NCBI RefSeq assembly: GCF_958295425.1
Contig: NC_081146.1
Span: 16,788,458 to 16,852,457 of the forward strand
DNA from: Solea solea
Lineage: Eukaryota > Chordata > Actinopteri > Pleuronectiformes > Soleidae
DNA: 64,000 bases
Direction of reading: 5' to 3'
Positions 52,606-63,892 of this stretch are shown piece after piece (the first letter of the stretch is position 1; the number at the start of each line of letters is the position of its first letter). A program made the translations under genes and the position numbers. Under the pieces are notes generated by a model, which was given only the letters and a program-made list of their open reading frames with translations, was not told the DNA's origin and ran no database searches.

Positions 52606-53730
52606 TGCAGGGCTTCGTTAGAATAGAAATGTGTGATGTAATCTCTGGGGTACAGCTCTCTGCATGGGGAAATGTTTGGTGTGAGGTGGGGAAACACACT
52701 GACGCCTCTTTGGCTCTTTTGTCCAACTCACGCTGTGGATTTGTGTCTATTTCGGCAGCAGCAGTTCACACTCGAAACACAAACACCATTTGGGATCACT
52801 TTTGTGATAACCTCCCCTCCGATTTGAGTCGGAGATACAAAACATCCATCATCAGGTTGCTGCCCTGTAGGATCGTGGAATGACGTGTTAACATCCCAAG
52901 TTTCTATAGAATTCTGTTTCAAATATGACAATTTTAAAGGGGTTGGAAATGGACATTAAAGGGCACATTCGTCAAGGTATTAAATGAGTGTGTTTTGAAG
53001 AAGATCTAACCTGGATTAGTCTCTAAATTTAAACATCTCCTGACATGTACTTTTATATTGTTTTACAATACAATCATGCACACACTGACTTAGGAGTAAT
53101 CGGCAGTAGCCACATCCTTGTGAGAGACTGGAAGTGGCCGTGGTATGTTTTTATGTATATCCTCACTGGACCACATATATATAGCTTGGTTTTGTAGCAC
53201 ACCCATTGCAGTGAAACAATCCCAAGCCTTTGGCCTCGCACAGCGATCCCACACACACGCCTAAATAAACCTAATAACACCAGGTCTCATCTAAGAGCTA
53301 CCTCGCACACGAGGAGCTACAGATGTCACAGTGTTAGTGTGTCACCGCAGCACGGTCGGACTCCTCGTCTTCTCTGTGTCTTTTTTCTTTCTCTTTTTTT
53401 TTTTTTTTTTTGCCGTGGTGCAGCTGCAGCTCGTGACGACGCCATCGATCGCTGGCTTTGACGTGTCATTACATATGATGTCAAATGAATTCAGAAGTTC
53501 CAGTCATCAGCTGCTGCTTAATTTGGACTTAAAATCCATAGCTTATATGTCGGCCACGAGGTGAGGCGAAAGTGGAGCGCTTCGAGTGACGTTCGAAAAT
53601 TCTGCTCAAGGACATGCAGCCTGTGTGCAGAGCATTTATCCAACGTAATCACCATCTGCGGGGAAATATCACTAGGTGTTAGGAAGAGTGATATATTTGA
53701 CTATTTGACCAGTGTAGTTTGACTTTATAC

Positions 53731-53785
<55 letters not shown>

Positions 53786-53960
53786 TACACACTGTATATA
53801 TTTCCCACTGGCAAACACTGCAGCTCACTGGGGCCCTTTTTAATGTGCTGCATTCAGGAAAACATGAAAAAATAAAATCAAGTGCCAACAAGCCCTTGTC
53901 TGCCATAACATCTCCCCCTCAGGCCTTCAGGACATTTGCCCCCTGGGGGGTATACGGGGG

Positions 53961-53996
<36 letters not shown>

Positions 53997-54133
53997 GGAT
54001 GAGAAAAGTAGGGGGAGGGGGTCAGGGGTGTCTGCTTAGGAGTGCTTTTACAAAGCTTGCTGACTTAACCTTTGTCTAGCCCCCGACCAGCCAGGTCCTG
54101 TCACTTGATGTCAAACACCTTGTACAGTTTGAA

Positions 54134-54176
<43 letters not shown>

Positions 54177-57100
54177 TTGACCTTGGCTGTGCAGCTCACT
54201 CTTATCCTAAAAAAGAAAAAAGAAAAAGTGTGAACAGCGACAGACTTTTTTTTTTCTCTCTGCAGCCACTGCTTCCTCCGCATCCAGAGGCTTTGAAGGT
54301 GTGCATGTAGGAATAGGAGGTGGTGCTGGTGTGCATATGATACATAAACACTCGTGTGCTTGCTGCTGCTTAGGGGATTTTCCAGAGGCAAATGATCCCG
54401 GCTTACGTGAAATGAGACGTAAAAAAGAAACAGTAGATTTCCTCGACTCCGCAAAAATTAGACTAAACATCTTCAGAGGGACGTCGTTCACCGAACAGGT
54501 GGAGGACGACAAATGGGGTTCGACTTTTCTGCAAATATAGACACGTTCATTCAACGTGAGAATCGGCTGCATTTTCCCTTCCTCTATACACGGTGTTTGT
54601 GGGAGGAAAGAGGTGCAGAAAATGATAGAATATGTCGAGAAAATCCTCAACACGGACAGTGGTCGTCGCCTGCTTCCCCTGCAGTGGGGCTTTGTTTGGC
54701 TTATGTTTTACTCCCCTCTCACCAATGGGTGCAGGCCCTGTAGACCACCCACGTAGCTGTGCCAAAGATGTCTTCAAGAAGACACTCAAATATGACTGTG
54801 TCTTAATTACTACTCAGCACAGAAAACACACATGAACAAGTAAGATCCTGATGGAGAGGAAGGCCCCAGACAGGAGACTGTTTCATTTCAGACAAAAACA
54901 GCAGACTTTGGGGGGGATTTAAGAGGAAGCTCACAAGCCGCCAAATTAAGAGGTAACTTACATTTTGTGTGCAGTGGGGTTTCTTACGATGATTTCAGTT
55001 TTTGTAGTTTGATTGATTTCCGTGGCAATTTGTTGTGAAAGCAGAGTGACGAGCAAACAACGTGACCGTTGAGATCAGGTCTAAAAAAAAGTAGGGGGGG
55101 AAAAAAATCCACTATAATTAAAAACTTTAAATGTGACAGCGTGCATTTTGAAACAAAGTGAACCAAATATCTGTTTTTTTGGCATTAATGGAACGAGAGG
55201 TTTAACGCCTCCTCCTGTTCTCGGGCCTTTGTGTAAATCTAGAGCGAGAGAGCCATCCTGACGAGTGGCACAGTCATCTGGACAGAGAGCCGTCATTGAA
55301 TACTGTATTGCAAATGCTTACACAAACAAATCGTTAATGTTTTGGCTGCTCCACATCTGCAGGCAATGACAAAGGTCTCTCTGTTGGCGCAGATATGACT
55401 GTACCATTCTGCAGCCTGGCTGACCAGGCTGATGACACACGAGCATGCACGAGCGTGCACGTGTGTGTACACACACACACACACACAGAGCTGGACTGAG
55501 GATGCATTGGATCATTTATCGGGTTATTGTTGTGTGTTTATGGCCACAGAGACAGAGACAGAGAGTGCTGTCCTGGGACAGAGAATTAGCAAGAAATAAC
55601 AGAAAATATGTTGGGTTTTTTTCTTGCATGATTTGTTTATGTAAAAGTACTGAGCTAAATAGACATGAATGCGATGTAGAGGGGATGGGGTGTGCTCACA
55701 CACACACACACAAATACAAAATGAAAATGAGTTAAATAATTGTTTGTTTCGTGAAGTAGCGGAGGTATGAAAAAAAAGAAGAAGAATACAATGGAAAAGA
55801 AAAGTAATTGGCCCAAGAATTCCAACATTGCTGAAATCAGCAGGCCTCCTTTTATTGCCCTCCCCTCCCAACTTGGGCTGGACTTACAGTGATGCATCGC
55901 TCTGTAAGGGTCCTAAGCTATCCTCACATGCTTGAGAAGAATGCATTTAAAAAAGGGGCCCGAAGGTGGGATGGTCTCTCAGACGGCTTGTTTATTTGAA
56001 TTAACTTAAAAAAAAAAAAATTTAAATCACAGTTTGATGAAGAGGTCCTGAAGCAGAATGTTGCTAAAATACACTTGGAAAACGAGATGGCATCGTCTTT
56101 ACCTTGATACAGAAAACGTATAGTAATTGTTGCCAGTGTCAACGTGTGTCTGTTCATTAAGTTTGAATCTGGAAATTGTTAAGAATGGGAGAATCTGTAA
56201 TTGCCTAATCCTTTGCTCAATGCCCGGCTCTGTGGTTTTTCACAGAATCAGTGGAAAGCATGAATACCTCATCTGATATAATATGTCAGATTAGCGGTTT
56301 CAGTTAGCATGCCAAAGATTGCTGGGCAAGATAGCGAGCACACAGATTCAATGTCTACAGTCCCCATATTGACAGTGTTTAGCTCGATATTTGCATCTAA
56401 GTAAACAAAGCATAGAATGTTTTTGTCCCTTCTTTTTAATGTTATAGAAAAAAATCAATATCACCCCCCCCACACACACACACACACACACACAGAGCGC
56501 ACACTACCTTGCAATTGTAATAAATTAACAATACAATTCTTATGAACTGTAGTGCTATTCACATGACAGCATGTACTACTGTTTTTTTTAAACAGTGTAT
56601 GGAGTTAAAATATATCTTTATTATATGTAAGGATAAAAGATTACGGTGGATTTTTGAAATTTACAAAATGTAATTTAAAAAACTTAGAGGTTGTAATTTT
56701 AGAAAATCACAGCTGAAAAAAAAATACTTACATAGTAAATTAAATATAAAGGCTTCTGTGTATACATATACACTTTTTTTAAGTGCTGTGTTTATGTGAC
56801 ATTTAAGGCATTAACCTCTAAAGAAAGGCCCTTCGCTTGTGCGTGCTCTTTGTCTGTCTACATACATGTGTGAGAATGTGTGTGTGTGTGTGAGGTGAGA
56901 GGCATACAAAAGGCCCCCACTTGTAATTGTATGAATGAATAAAAGAGATTGACAGTAATACCATTCTAATAACTAATCAGCTCAACACAATGCCTACTCA
57001 TTTGTGTTGACCTTTCAACCCTCAATTATGGAAATTAGTCCTGCTGTCCGCTGCTGGGCTAAGGAGATTTCTAGCCTGCTGTCACGTGTCACTGGTGTTT

Positions 57101-60100
57101 CTCCTCACGTTCTTCGCCTTCAATAGTCAATTTTTTGTTTTGCAATAAAAAAAGAAATTGTGATAGTATATAATATAAACATGTGAAATATACCCATTTG
57201 TTTTATTTTTTGCTTTGCTGAAATTTTTATATTGGCTAATGAAAATCAAAAGAGAGAGATGGCATTATTATTATTTTTTTACATTTTGCATTACAGATTA
57301 TTTTCTATATAATAATTTAATCTGTTTTATATCATTTATTTTTGTCACACACACATTACATGAGTAAAAAAAAAAAAAAATCTTGATCTGTCAGTGCTGC
57401 CCCCAGTGAGGGGGAGAACATGCAGCCTGCCCAAAGCTTCTCTGTTGATAATTAATTAACTTACAGACACCAGACCTTGATAGCTCATGCCCCCCCCCCC
57501 CCCCCCCCCCTTGGAGGAGTGATGAATTTCTTTACTAATGAGTCACTGTACTTGGCACAAATGCTTCATGTCTGCTTCACCATGTCTCGCCCCATTTTAA
57601 CCTTTGAAATGTGCGCAACCAGTGTATGAGTGTCACGATTACTCACTGACAAACCATAGTTAAGGCCTTATATGAGGTAAACGCTCAGTGCGTAATGTGC
57701 GGGAGCTTTTGAGATTCTCAATCTGGCATTTTATCTCTGTGTAGTTTAAATATAAACAATTTATTTTTAAATGACTTAATTCAAGATTTTATGGCAAGGG
57801 TGGAGGGATCAGCTAAAGAAGCATACGCGCCACGTGTGTTGAAGTGCTATCAACTTAATTCTGTTTTTAATAACTTTTTTAGCATGGCCATCTTTTCATG
57901 AAATAAATCACTTTTATTTGCCATAAATGTCCACAGGATGGTGTGAACATTTTCTATATAGTGTAAAGTGTATATAAAATAGCTTGAGTTGTGGATAAAC
58001 AGTTGTATGAGCATATATACTGTACTGCGCTGGTACGTCTTTGAGTATAAGCTGAACGGGCGACTCTGAAATATAGTACGCTGCACATGCAGGATGCTGT
58101 CGCAGTGATTGAACACACTTCCTATGTGTAATGAACAGCACACACACCCACAGAGTGTTCAAACACAAAAAATAAACAGACAAGGGAGGCCATTTTTACA
58201 TGGTTTTGGTCAGGTGTGAATTAGGTCCATGTTCCGAGCCTGTGTCTGCTTGTCTGACTTTTGATGGTTGCATGTGGAAGAGGAAGTGGCTTCTTACAGC
58301 TGTGATTAAACATGTGTAACTAATCAGAGACTTTGCTGCCATGGCACTAGCATGTAATTTGTTGAGTCTTTTCTTTTTTTTTTTTTTCCACGGAGGAAGC
58401 GGGAGAAGGAGGGAGAGGATAAGACTTTGAATCTCTTAACTCAGAGTGAATATTTTTGAACTTAGAAACATTTCCTAAAACATACGAAAAAAGGCACAAC
58501 TTTAAATTATACTAAAATACTAAATGCTGCAATATAACCTTTTAATCCCTTTTCTCTGTGTATTAAATGTTGAGGTCCCTTGGTTTGATTCACAGCTCAA
58601 GTATTACCTTCGCAGCACTGAATGAAAAAGGCTCAGCATTTGAAATTCATGTGGAAATGACTTCTTCTTGATAGCAGAGGGGAATCCTAATAGGGCCATC
58701 AAAGTCCTGATTTGTACCCAACAGATGAGGCAGCTGTGAATTGTATGAAATATTGGAAATCAATAGGTTCTATGGAATTTCATTAAGCGGCAGTATCCAC
58801 AATTGATAGGCCCTCATAATTTGATGGATTGCACAAAGAAAATTATTAGCTGGCTCTATGGAGAGGTTGCAAATGCACAAACCTGGGTCTTGAGAATTGG
58901 TGAACAATTTGTGCAGAGTAAAAAAAACAAAAACAAACAAGAATATTGATTTTTGTTATGTTAAAAGAGTGGGGAGAAAAAAAAATCAAAGGTTAAATCT
59001 TTGCAGCACTGCACTGCAAAATATGTGTAGATTCTTGATTGATTATTTATTCATTAATTCTTCTTTTTTTTTGCTCCCTCCTTTCCTATTCACTCCCCTG
59101 AACCCCCCACCCTCTCTCCCTCTGTAGCCCGAGGTGATGTGCTGGATGATGCCGACAGCGGGAACGAGAGCCGCAGTGGCAGTGAAGAGACCCACGTATG
59201 TGAGAAGTGTTGCGCTGAATTCTTTAAGTGGTCAGACTTCTGTGAACATTTAACGAGCTGCACCAAGAACCCCTTGGTACTTATAGTGAATGACAATGAG
59301 GACACACCTAACCCCTCCCAGGAGTACCCTTCAGAGCCTTCCCCTGTACCCAGCTGTCCTAGCGAGCAGGCAGACAGTGAGGACCCTAGAGAGGGCAACC
59401 ACAGTCCTGCCGGTGAGGGGGATGACGTCCTAGAGACAGCAACCTTGAATGGGGTAAATGTCCTACAGAAAGAGGATGAGCCGATGGAGATTGAGCTTTC
59501 TCCTGAAAAAAGTATGGACCCTGAAGAGAGAGATATGACATCCCCCGAGCCAGACGGCTCCCTACCTCAGCTCAACGATGATGTCTCCCCCACTGTTACA
59601 AACTACACCATGCCCAGCACCAATGTTACTTTGGAGACTCTGCATGGCACCCGGGTCGCAGTGGCCCAATTTTCACAGAGTGTAAGGGCAGCAGCAGGTG
59701 CTGGGGTGTCCACCATGGCTATTCCAATGATCCTGGACCAGCTGATGGCACTACAACAGCAGCAGATACACCAGCTGCAGCTGATAGAACAAATACGCAG
59801 TCAGGTGGCTCTGATGAATAGGCAGTCTGCCCCACAGCCTGCTCTCAATCACCATCACAGCAATGCATCTGGAAACCAGGGGCCTGTATCCTCCTGTGTC
59901 CCCCCTGTCGCTAGTCAACTTCAACTACACAACTTCATCACCCCTCCTGTCCATCAGCTGCCTGTTAGGTTGCCAGCAACTCTTAATGGTCAAGGCTCTT
60001 CACCGTTGACCACAGCAATAGAGGGTCCTCTCTCTCAAACACCACAAAGTGGCAGTCAGCAGTCCAACTCTTCGATCCCTAACACAACCTCAAATAATAC

Positions 60101-63100
60101 AGTGTTTCCCCATCCCAGTGTTACTGGTTTGTCATCTCTAATTCCCTCTTGCTCGTCCTCCATCACAAACAACAACATTAGTACCAGTAGTAGTGTAACC
60201 GGAGGTGGTGGCATTAGTAGCAGCTCAGCTCTTCCCAGGAACTCCACCACTCCTCCCTCACTCAGCCACAGTAGCCTCCTGAGCTCTGCCTCCAGTCTAC
60301 CACTGATACCTCACAGCTCATCCAGCAGTGTTATCTTCCCCAACCCTCTGGCCAGCATAGCAGCCACAGCCAATGCGCTCGACCCCCTCACTGCTCTGAT
60401 GAAGCATCGCAAGGGGAAACCCCCAAATGTGTCTGTGTTCGACACTAAGCCCAGCTCCGAGGACCCCTTCTTCAAGCATAAGTGTCGGTTCTGCGCCAAG
60501 GTGTTTGGCAGTGACAGTGCCCTACAGATCCACCTGCGATCCCACACTGGAGAGAGGCCCTACAAATGCAACATATGTGGCAACCGTTTCTCCACCAAGG
60601 GGAATCTTAAAGTCCATTTCCAGAGGCACAAAGAGAAATACCCACATATTCAGATGAACCCTTACCCTGTGCCAGAGTACCTGGACAATGTGCCCACAAG
60701 TTCAGGCATCCCATATGGCATGTCTTTGCCCCCTGAAAAACCTGTGACCACATGGCTAGACAGCAAACCTGTCCTCCCTACTGTTCCCACCTCAGTTGGG
60801 CTGCAGCTACCTCCCACGCTGCCAAGTATGATGGGAGGTTTTGGTGAGTCTCCAAACCTCACTCCACTCAACAGGTCCCCTCAGAGGCCGTCTCCACCAT
60901 CGAGTGAGTGTGCATCTTTGTCCCCTAATATTGCCACTGATTCTTGCAGGACCACTACTTCACCTTCCCCAAAACCCTGCATAGGAAGTGATGCACCTCC
61001 TCTCTTGAAACCTGAGGGCATTCTCTTGCCACCAAGCTGCTCTACCAGGCCAGGGGAAAACACCACCGTCACAACTACAGTGACTCAAGTGGTTCTTTCC
61101 TCTACTGTCACCTCCACCACTTCACCAATCAGCGGCAAGGTCACCGAACCCATCACTAGCCCCAACTCTGTTTCTAACTGTGTCTCCCATCCTGTCCTTC
61201 CTATGCTCTCAGACCAGTTTAAGGCTAAGTTTCCATTTGGGGGCCTCTTAGACTCTATGCAAACCTCAGAGACGTCAAAGTTGCAGCAGCTGGTTGAAAA
61301 TATTGACAAGAAGATGACTGACCCAAACCAGTGTGTCATCTGTCATCGTGTATTGAGTTGCCAGAGTGCTCTCAAGATGCACTACCGCACTCACACTGGT
61401 GAAAGGCCTTTCAAATGCAAGATATGTGGGCGTGCATTCACCACCAAGGGAAATCTAAAAACACACTTTGGTGTCCATAGGTCCAAACCCCCACTTCGGG
61501 TCCAGCACTCCTGCCCTATATGTCAGAAAAAGTTCACTAATGCTGTTGTGCTGCAGCAGCACATCCGTATGCACATGGGAGGGCAAATCCCCAACACCCC
61601 GGTCCCTGAAAGCCTCCAGGACATGGACACTGATCTCTCCTTTGATGAGAAGAGCTTAGATGCGATGAGTAATTATGATGATGATCTTCTAGATGAACTA
61701 GAGCAGGCTATGGATGATGAGGCTGACTTCAGAGAGGGAGAAATTGACCCATCAAAACCTTATTCACCTGGAAGTTCCCCACCTACTTCCATCATCTCCA
61801 GCATTGCTGCAATGGAGAACCAAATGAAGATGATCGACTCTACTGTCAACATGACCAGTTCATTTGGACAAAGGCCTCTGCTGAACGGCAGCAGTTTTGG
61901 AGGAGAGACTGATTGTTTTGCCACTGATTCGCTGTCTGCAGTGGGGGATGCTGAAGGTCAAAGCTTGGGGAGCCCTGCTTTGTCTGAGTCCTCTGACTCT
62001 ATGCAGCATTTGTCCCCAGCTCACAGCCACTCTGAGAGCCAGCGATCCAAGTCCCCAGCTACACTCAACAGTAATAACAACAGCAGTGCCATGACAGGAG
62101 AGGAAGGCCTGGAGAACAATACAGCTGGCTTGGCAACAGTGAAGTCAGAAAAATCAGAGACCCCATCTCCGCTTTCTGCTGCTGAAGGCACTGGGGCCCT
62201 TGACCTGACTGCCACTCAACATGGCAGGCACTTCATCAAGGAGGAGAGCCACTTCAACATGCTGCTTCTAAACAGGGATCGAGGTGTGTTCAAAATCAAC
62301 TTAATTTATTATTTTATTTAATTGGTTGTTATAATCAGAATATTCTGCATGACAATACCTATTCAATATCATGTTCGACACTGACAAATAGAAGTGACCA
62401 AAGTGATGCTAATTATGACATATTGTTAGGCAGAGCAGCACATAAATAAACAAGCATAGGACTTATCAGCATGTGACTTGTACATGTTCCAGCCCTAAAA
62501 AAGCAGATACTGCAGCCACATGGGCATGTGTTTATAAAATTAACCTGTATTCTTATATCTCCCCCCCCTTCTTCTCCAGGGCTGAGCACTCCTAATTTAG
62601 CCAGCACTGCTTCAAACATGGTCAAAATGGAAATGAACGGACACGGCAAGTCAATGTCTCTGAGTGACAACTCTCACCTGACTGTAGGAATCCATGTTCC
62701 GGCTGCAACACCACAGACCACAATGAGCCCCAGCATCAACCCCATGTTGGCTCCCCCGCCTCCTAGACGCACTCCTAAGCAGCACAACTGCCACTCGTGT
62801 GGGAAGAATTTCTCTTCAGCCAGTGCTCTGCTAATACATGAGCGTACACACACTGGGGAAAAACCATTTGCCTGCTCCATTTGTGGAAGGGCCTTCACCA
62901 CAAAGGGTAATCTTAAGGTATGAGGCAGTTTAATATATATGTATACCAATCAGAATTTTACATGAATGGGGTCATAACACTTTGGGATTTCTGTTTAAAG
63001 TAATGACATTTGGAGTTCAGTATGTCCCCTGCCCCCGTGCCACTTCATTTTTGTCTGTTTCATCAGTAAAGCAGAGGTTTTTCAGCATACAACCAGTTTA

Positions 63101-63892
63101 TACGGTAGTCAGTAAAATAATTTAGTTGTAACTGAAATTAAATGTTTTATTTAAATTGTCCCTTTATCTTTGAATATGACTAAAATATAGTTGCAAAGCC
63201 TGAAACCTAAAATCTGTTTATTTTCTGTTAGTTTTTCCATAAATGTCCAAAGGTGTTTTAAGATAACATTTTTTATTGTACAACAAACAATCCAAAAAAT
63301 ATCGGTTTGTTTTTACATTCAGTTTTGGGGTTTTCCGTTCCACTCCCATCCTATGTAAAAATAAAAATGTTTGTTTAGATGTAGTATTTTCCTTGGATGT
63401 GGCATTTGTGACTTACAGACGTGTTCCTGATGTTTACTTTTATTTTCTTGCTAATTTTAGGTTCATATGGGAACACACATGTGGAACAATGCTCCAGCTC
63501 GAAGGGGTCGGCGACTGTCTGTAGAGAATCCCATGGCCCTGCTGGGCGGGGATGCCATGAAGTTCAGCGAGATGTTCCAAAAGGATCTGGCGGCGCGGGC
63601 CATGAATGTCGACCCTGGTTTTTGGAACCAGTACGCTGCAGCCATCACCAACGGGCTGGCCATGAAAAACAATGAGATCTCTGTGATCCAGAATGGAGGA
63701 ATCACCCAGCTGCCCGTCAGCCTTGGCGGTACGGGAATCACTTCATTGGGAGCCATGCCTGGAGGAATGGACCGTGTTCATACGGGCGGCAGCCCTCCCA
63801 TGACGGGGATGGAGAAGATTGGTCTGGAAGTTGGGGTCAACCGTCCCTTCTCCAGATTTATGGAGGAGAACAAAGAGATTGGGATCAACTAA
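51078..63892 (+). CDS. sall3: sall3, spalt-like zinc-finger transcription factor (four coding exons)
   Basis: CDS is join(51078..51162, 59128..62283, 62580..62917, 63461..63892): 4,011 nt, 1,336 residues plus stop, all junctions GT-AG and in frame. SALL proteins are nuclear transcriptional repressors that recruit NuRD through the N-terminal motif and bind AT-rich DNA through C2H2 clusters; SALL3 acts in limb/fin, nervous system and sensory development. Seen here: NuRD motif (residues 1-11), CCHC finger (53-73), Gln-rich multimerisation helix (about 230-258), C2H2 pair (481-529), C2H2 triplet (764-844), acidic linker (about 860-900), GALDLT motif (about 1051-1056), SUMO-type sites at K1034, K1066 and K1096, and a C-terminal C2H2 pair (1151-1199). 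SALL3 rather than SALL1, 2 or 4 is indicated by [31 protein letters not shown] and the EIGIN end. The usual third double finger is missing. I cannot tell whether this is the sall3a or the sall3b duplicate. Confidence 0.95.
52555..52602. repeat. (CA)n microsatellite in sall3 intron 1
   Basis: About 23 CA units with one ACC interruption. Confidence 0.9.
53728..53782. repeat. (TA)n microsatellite in sall3 intron 1
   Basis: About 27 TA units with one ACAT interruption. Confidence 0.95.
53961..53995. repeat. (GT)n microsatellite in sall3 intron 1
   Basis: About 17 GT units. Confidence 0.95.
54136..54174. repeat. (GT)n microsatellite in sall3 intron 1
   Basis: About 19 GT units, 140 bp after the previous run. 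Confidence 0.95.
56160..56430. promoter_or_regulatory. Candidate intronic enhancer in sall3 intron 1
   Basis: Repeat-free block with TGTAATTGCCTAATCC, GTCAGATTAGCGG, ATTGCTGGGCAAG and CTAAGTAAACAAAG (forkhead-like). Confidence 0.35.
56465..56493. repeat. Poly-C and (CA)n in sall3 intron 1
   Basis: Eight C followed by about 11 CA units. Confidence 0.85.
56930..57110. promoter_or_regulatory. Candidate intronic enhancer in sall3 intron 1
   Basis: Repeat-free block with AAAGAGATTGACAG, CTAATCAGCTC, GTTGACCTTTCAACC and CTCAATTATGG. Confidence 0.3.
57490..57510. repeat. Poly-C tract (21 nt) in sall3 intron 1
   Basis: Uninterrupted C run. Confidence 0.95.
58560..58915. promoter_or_regulatory. Candidate intronic enhancer close to sall3 exon 2
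   Basis: About 350 bp without simple repeats, with GAAATTCATGTGGAAATGAC, TCCTAATAGGGCC, ACAATTGATAGG, GAAAATTATTAGCTGG and AATTGGTGAACAATTTG. By texture it is the strongest non-coding candidate in the intron. Confidence 0.4.
59128..62283 (+). CDS. sall3: sall3 coding exon 2 (CCHC finger, Gln-rich helix, zinc-finger clusters 1 and 2)
   Basis: Starts after a pyrimidine-rich tract ending TGTAG at 59127 and enters in phase 1, giving [18 protein letters not shown], which aligns with the DADSGPESRSG of human SALL3. In order: CCHC finger C53-C73, a Ser/Thr/Pro-rich repressive linker with a [18 protein letters not shown] helix from residue 237, finger pair at 481-529 with a TGERPYK linker, finger triplet at 764-844 with a TGERPFK linker, acidic stretch [17 protein letters not shown], and GALDLT. 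It ends at ...LLLNRDR plus one G before GTGTGT at 62284. In mammals the equivalent exon continues into another double finger and its linker; here it stops short. Confidence 0.93.
62284..62579 (+). other. sall3: sall3 intron 2, replacing the third double zinc finger
   Basis: 296-bp phase-1 intron, AT-rich, donor GTGTGTTC and acceptor CCTTCTTCTCCAG. I checked it by eye for the CxxC...HxxxH pair expected at this place in SALL1/SALL3 and found none in any frame. Read through, it adds [11 protein letters not shown] and then a stop at 62319-62321. The first of these codons resemble SALL1 (KFKNT). Confidence 0.85.
62580..62917 (+). CDS. sall3: sall3 coding exon 3 (first part of C-terminal zinc-finger pair)
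   Basis: The acceptor is a long C/T tract ending TTCTCCAG at 62579. Entry in phase 1 gives [24 protein letters not shown], which matches the human SALL3 segment STPSLISSAAPTMIKMEVNGHGK that lies downstream of the third finger pair. It then encodes [13 protein letters not shown], finger C1151-H1171 (CHSCGKNF...), the TGEKPFA linker and most of the finger starting C1179. It ends at GNLK before GTATGAG, the conserved SALL intron position just before VHMGTHM. The neighbouring upstream intron (62284-62579) is the unusual one. Confidence 0.92.
62918..63460 (+). other. sall3: sall3 intron 3
   Basis: 543-bp phase-0 intron (GTATGA to TTTTAG) at the position conserved across SALL genes, between GNLK and VHMGTHM of the last finger. 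AT-rich; nothing else seen in it. Confidence 0.9.
63461..63892 (+). CDS. sall3: sall3 coding exon 4 (end of last zinc finger and C-terminus)
   Basis: Follows ...CTAATTTTAG at 63460 in phase 0 and starts [21 protein letters not shown]. It supplies the two zinc-binding histidines (H1195 and H1199) of the last finger, then the strongly conserved SALL3 tail: [53 protein letters not shown] and the end NKEIGIN followed by TAA at 63890-63892. The near-identity to mammalian SALL3 here is the best evidence for the paralogue assignment. Confidence 0.95.
   Translation, partial: VHMGTHMWNNAPARRGRRLSVENPMALLGGDAMKFSEMFQKDLAARAMNVDPGFWNQYAAAITNGLAMKNNEISVIQNGGITQLPVSLGGTGITSLGAMPGGMDRVHTGGSPPMTGMEKIGLEVGVNRPFSRFMEENKEIGIN

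Larger units (their letters stand above)
51163..59127 (+). other. sall3: sall3 intron 1
   Basis: 7,965-bp phase-1 intron from GTGAGT to TGTAG. It holds many microsatellites (CA/GT runs at 52555-52602, 53961-53995 and 54136-54174; TA run at 53728-53782) and poly-C tracts (56462-56493, 57490-57510). Three repeat-free blocks look like candidate enhancers (56160-56430, 56930-57110, 58560-58915). No coding exon was recognised inside it. Confidence 0.85.

Noticed and set aside
52476..52883. 135-codon frame in intron 1
   Set aside because: Contains a His/Thr dipeptide tract from the CA repeat and no domain; no acceptor/donor pair that would make it a sall3 exon.
54018..54034. CAGGGGTGTCTGC, similar to a hAT terminal repeat
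   Set aside because: No matching inverted end or 8-bp duplication was found nearby.
59139..62321. Single-exon sall3 reading of 1,060 codons
   Set aside because: The first codon of that frame is GTG within exon 2, not a start, and its last 11 codons are intron sequence; the spliced model restores both conserved ends.
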